The notes under the pieces were generated by a model, which was not told the DNA's origin, did not search any database, and worked only from the letters and a program-made list of their open reading frames with translations. DNA of 35,210 nucleotides from Candidatus Kapaibacterium sp. (GTDB lineage Bacteria > Bacteroidota > Ignavibacteria > Palsa-1295): positions 1-35,210 of the forward strand of contig JANWLI010000055.1 in NCBI GenBank assembly GCA_025450975.1. The letters run 5' to 3'. How positions within the stretch are numbered: the first letter of the stretch is position 1; each line of letters opens with the position of its first letter. This document shows, piece by piece, positions 33,460-35,210 of this stretch. The position numbers and the translations under genes were made by a program.

Positions 33460-33999
33460 ATGAAGCCGCTCGTTCTTGGATTGATCTTGCTATTGATTAG
33501 CTGTTTTCCGAGGTCTACTTTCTCACAAGCGAGAGATACAACTACGCGCCCAGATGGCAAAGTTACTCTCGAAGAATTTAGGGAAGCCCTCTCCGACGAC
33601 TCACGCATTATCTACATAAGAACGATAACAGACTCTTTGACCGAGTGTGTTATTAGTTATAGTAATTCAAAATTTTATTTAGAAGATTCCTCATCAATCG
33701 GGCGCAACATTGCCAAGACCATCACTGAGCACTGGACGTACGCAAATCGAGGAGCGATGTACGGTGCGATCGGAGGCGTTTTGATCGGAGGGATTATCTC
33801 TGCTATTATCTTAATGCGCGATAATGAAGAGGGCTCTTCTTCTGGAGGCGACACTTCTAATTCACAAGGTTTTCTCGGGCCAGCTTTCCTTATTGGAGGC
33901 AGCGTTTCACTTGCACTGCCTGGGCTCATCATTGGAGCAATAATCGGCAGCAAATTTGAGCGGGGATATCATTTCCCGGTTAATGCACTTGAAGAATAG
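33460..33999 (+). CDS. Exported glycine-zipper membrane protein, unknown function
   Basis: 179 residues. Signal peptide MKPLVLGLILLLISCFPRST (cut near FSQ; the Cys15 context ISC|F is not a good lipobox). Residues 28-90 are soluble, with KVTLEEFREALSDDSRIIYI. Two glycine-rich membrane segments follow, GAMYGAIGGVLIGGIISAII (about 102-121) and the one around GGSVSLALPGLIIGAIIGSK (about 150-169), separated by an acidic/serine loop. Such paired glycine zippers occur in outer-membrane or envelope proteins. A variant -7 (TATATTCG, 33425-33432) lies 27 nt upstream of ATG 33460. No recognised family. Confidence 0.75.
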   Translation: MKPLVLGLILLLISCFPRSTFSQARDTTTRPDGKVTLEEFREALSDDSRIIYIRTITDSLTECVISYSNSKFYLEDSSSIGRNIAKTITEHWTYANRGAMYGAIGGVLIGGIISAIILMRDNEEGSSSGGDTSNSQGFLGPAFLIGGSVSLALPGLIIGAIIGSKFERGYHFPVNALEE

Positions 34000-34012
34000 C
34001 TAACAGTTGGGG

Positions 34013-34053
34013 TGTGGATAACTCTGTGGATAAATTGTTAACAGAAAGTTAAC
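34013..34053. promoter_or_regulatory. Two perfect DnaA boxes plus GTTAAC repeats
   Basis: TGTGGATAA occurs at 34013-34021 and again at 34025-34033, same orientation, 12 bp apart start to start. Two GTTAAC palindromes follow at 34037-34042 and 34048-34053. An AT-rich tract (34075-34150) comes next. The arrangement resembles a DnaA-binding control site or a small replication origin; no dnaA or origin-linked gene is in view. This is in the 302-bp gap 34000-34301, upstream of the portal gene. Confidence 0.7.
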
Positions 34054-34061
34054 CGGGCACC

Positions 34062-34092
34062 TTGCAAATGCCTCGACTTTTTATTATATTTG
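34062..34092 (+). promoter_or_regulatory. Full -33/-7 promoter upstream of the portal gene
   Basis: TTG (34062-34064), 20-nt spacer, TATATTTG (34085-34092). Both elements and the spacing fit the consensus. Transcription would start near 34098, giving a leader of about 200 nt before ATG 34302; the leader shows no clear riboswitch or small gene. Confidence 0.8.
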
Positions 34093-34301
34093 TAGTGTAA
34101 GGTTTGATGTATCTATAAAAATGCTGGATTTATGGCATTATAGGGACATCTGTATACATACGCTGAATCTGGGAGGATTCTCGACAAAACGGGCAGTTTC
34201 TTATCAATTATAGCATCTAGAGGCCTCGCCGTCCTGGCAGGCTAACGGCAATTCCGTCCACATCCGGTTGCCACTCGTCTCAACAGTTAAGGTAACACAC
34301 C

Positions 34302-35210
34302 ATGCAGATCACACTCGGCAAGTTACGACTACGTATAGGAAAAAAATCGCCGCCGCCATCCTCATCAACGGCACGACTGCGCATCGCCTCGGGCAGCGAA
34401 ACGGGGATCGCGCAACTCTTCAACCGCTACGACAATCCGCGGGAAAATCTCACCTACATCCGCGAGACGGTCGCCGCCGCCATGCACGCACGATCGGAAG
34501 CGATCGGCAAAGGCAGATTCCGTATCTATGAAGCAACAGCATCGGCAAACGGCAAGCCGACGCAGCGCGAGCTTGGGCACGATCACGAACTTGCGCGCCT
34601 GCTCGATACGCCGAATCCGCTCATCGATGGCTCGGAGTTACTCGAACTCATCAGCCAGTGGCTCGATGCAACAGGCAACGCACTTCTATTAAAGGTACGC
34701 AACACGCAGGGCAAGGTGATCGAACTCTGGCCGCTGCCGGCGACGAGCTTCTTCATCGAGAAAGCAAGCGACGAACTTCCTGCGCGCTACCGCTTCATGC
34801 CGTCGAACACTGCAGTGCCGGGCGAAGACATCATCCATATTAAGCGGCCCGATATTCGGACGAGTCCGTTCTACGGACATGCGATCCTCAGCGACGTGAT
34901 CGAGACGGCGAAGACCGACGCGGCGCTGCGCCTCTATCAGCAGCGCTTCTTCGATAACGATGCAATGCCGCGTGCAGTCCTGCGTTGGCCGTCGGGGACG
35001 CTGATCACCGAAGAGCAGATGACGGAGATCCGCAACGCCTGGGAAGAGCGCTACCGCGGCGCGGCGAATGCATCGAAGCTCGCCATCCTTCCCGATGGCG
35101 GAGAACTGCAGCCGCTGACTTCGGGCAAGGAGCTGGACTTCTCGAAGTCGCGCCTGATGCTGCGCGATGCGATCCGCGAAGCATTCAGGATTCCGAAGAT
35201 CGTCCTCGGC
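34302..35210 (+). CDS. Phage portal protein (HK97 family), N-terminal part
   Basis: 303 residues in frame to the window end, no stop. The portal forms the dodecameric ring at the capsid vertex through which DNA enters. Marks: GIAQLFNRYDNPRENLTYIR, AAMHARSEAIGKGRFRIYEA, ARLLDTPNPLIDGSELLELI, WLDATGNALLLKVRNTQGKV, ELWPLPATSF, IKRPDIRTSPFYGHAILSDV, YQQRFFDNDAMPRAVLRWPS, DFSKSRLMLRDAIREAFRIP. These match HK97-type portals over the first three quarters (usual length 400-450). ATG 34302 has AAGG 10 nt upstream. No terminase gene precedes it, so it may be a prophage rearrangement, a gene-transfer-agent-like locus or a domesticated capsid. Base use is similar to the neighbours. Confidence 0.9.
   Translation, partial: MQITLGKLRLRIGKKSPPPSSSTARLRIASGSETGIAQLFNRYDNPRENLTYIRETVAAAMHARSEAIGKGRFRIYEATASANGKPTQRELGHDHELARLLDTPNPLIDGSELLELISQWLDATGNALLLKVRNTQGKVIELWPLPATSFFIEKASDELPARYRFMPSNTAVPGEDIIHIKRPDIRTSPFYGHAILSDVIETAKTDAALRLYQQRFFDNDAMPRAVLRWPSGTLITEEQMTEIRNAWEERYRGAANASKLAILPDGGELQPLTSGKELDFSKSRLMLRDAIREAFRIPKIVLG

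Noticed and set aside
34268..34531. Short plus-strand frame overlapping the portal gene start
   Set aside because: A different frame over the clear portal coding sequence; no family resemblance.

Overview
The window reads as ordinary chromosome of a diderm bacterium in the Bacteroidota/Chlorobiota/Kapaibacteriota (FCB) neighbourhood. Three lines of evidence agree. Five proteins end in type IX secretion (T9SS) type-A sorting domains with a YPNP/SPNP/HPNP signature (6043-7740, 11111-12505, 22476-23138, 24068-27496, 27653-28429), and a sixth ends in a related fold (20506-20931). Many genes carry the Bacteroidota-type -7 promoter element TAnnTTTG just upstream of the start codon. TANFOR, Asp-box beta-propeller and TIR-TolB-TPR proteins are also common in this group. 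Base composition is close to 50% GC. The species cannot be fixed from this window.

Layout. 1-2345: 5' part of gcvT (glycine cleavage T protein, minus strand), then three small plus-strand genes: a secreted protein with an internal repeat, a membrane protein and a GyrI-like effector-binding protein. 2376-8071: a TIR-TolB-TPR protein with the remnant of a second TIR gene at its 3' end, an Asp-box propeller protein, a T9SS-exported subtilase, and a frameshifted four-helix-bundle gene. 8095-12505: a RelA/SpoT-type HD hydrolase, a secreted TANFOR protein carrying two phage tail-tube (gp19-like) domains, and a T9SS-exported glucose/sorbosone dehydrogenase. 12498-14775: a second TIR-TolB-TPR paralogue and an intact four-helix-bundle gene inside arms of inverted GACGG/CAGACG-rich repeats. 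14775-18342: a lipoprotein, two barrel-like proteins and a glycine-rich membrane protein. 18445-22253: the C-terminal half of carbamoyl-phosphate synthase as a stand-alone gene, a hairpin-bounded intergenic repeat, a small secreted protein and queA. 22476-28429: T9SS cargo proteins, including one of 1142 residues with six 99-residue repeats, and a Spy-like periplasmic protein. 28433-32076: an ECF sigma/anti-sigma operon divergent from an XRE regulator, small helix-turn-helix-like proteins, and rnhB. 32077-34301: a candidate small RNA, two paralogous small proteins, a glycine-zipper protein, and a site with two perfect DnaA boxes followed by the best promoter of the window. 34302-end: a phage portal protein running off the edge, probably the start of a prophage or related capsid locus.

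How the genes relate. Housekeeping genes (gcvT, carB half, queA, rnhB) are interspersed with envelope and secreted proteins. Most genes have their own promoter rather than sharing long operons; the clear co-transcribed pairs are subtilase/propeller and sigma/anti-sigma. The most notable signals are: -7 boxes placed only 4-9 nt before start codons, implying leaderless mRNAs; the TIR pair with a decayed third copy; the split carB; the repeat family that surrounds the four-helix-bundle gene and also lies in frame inside queA; the tail-tube-like secreted protein; and the DnaA-box/promoter site in front of the portal gene.
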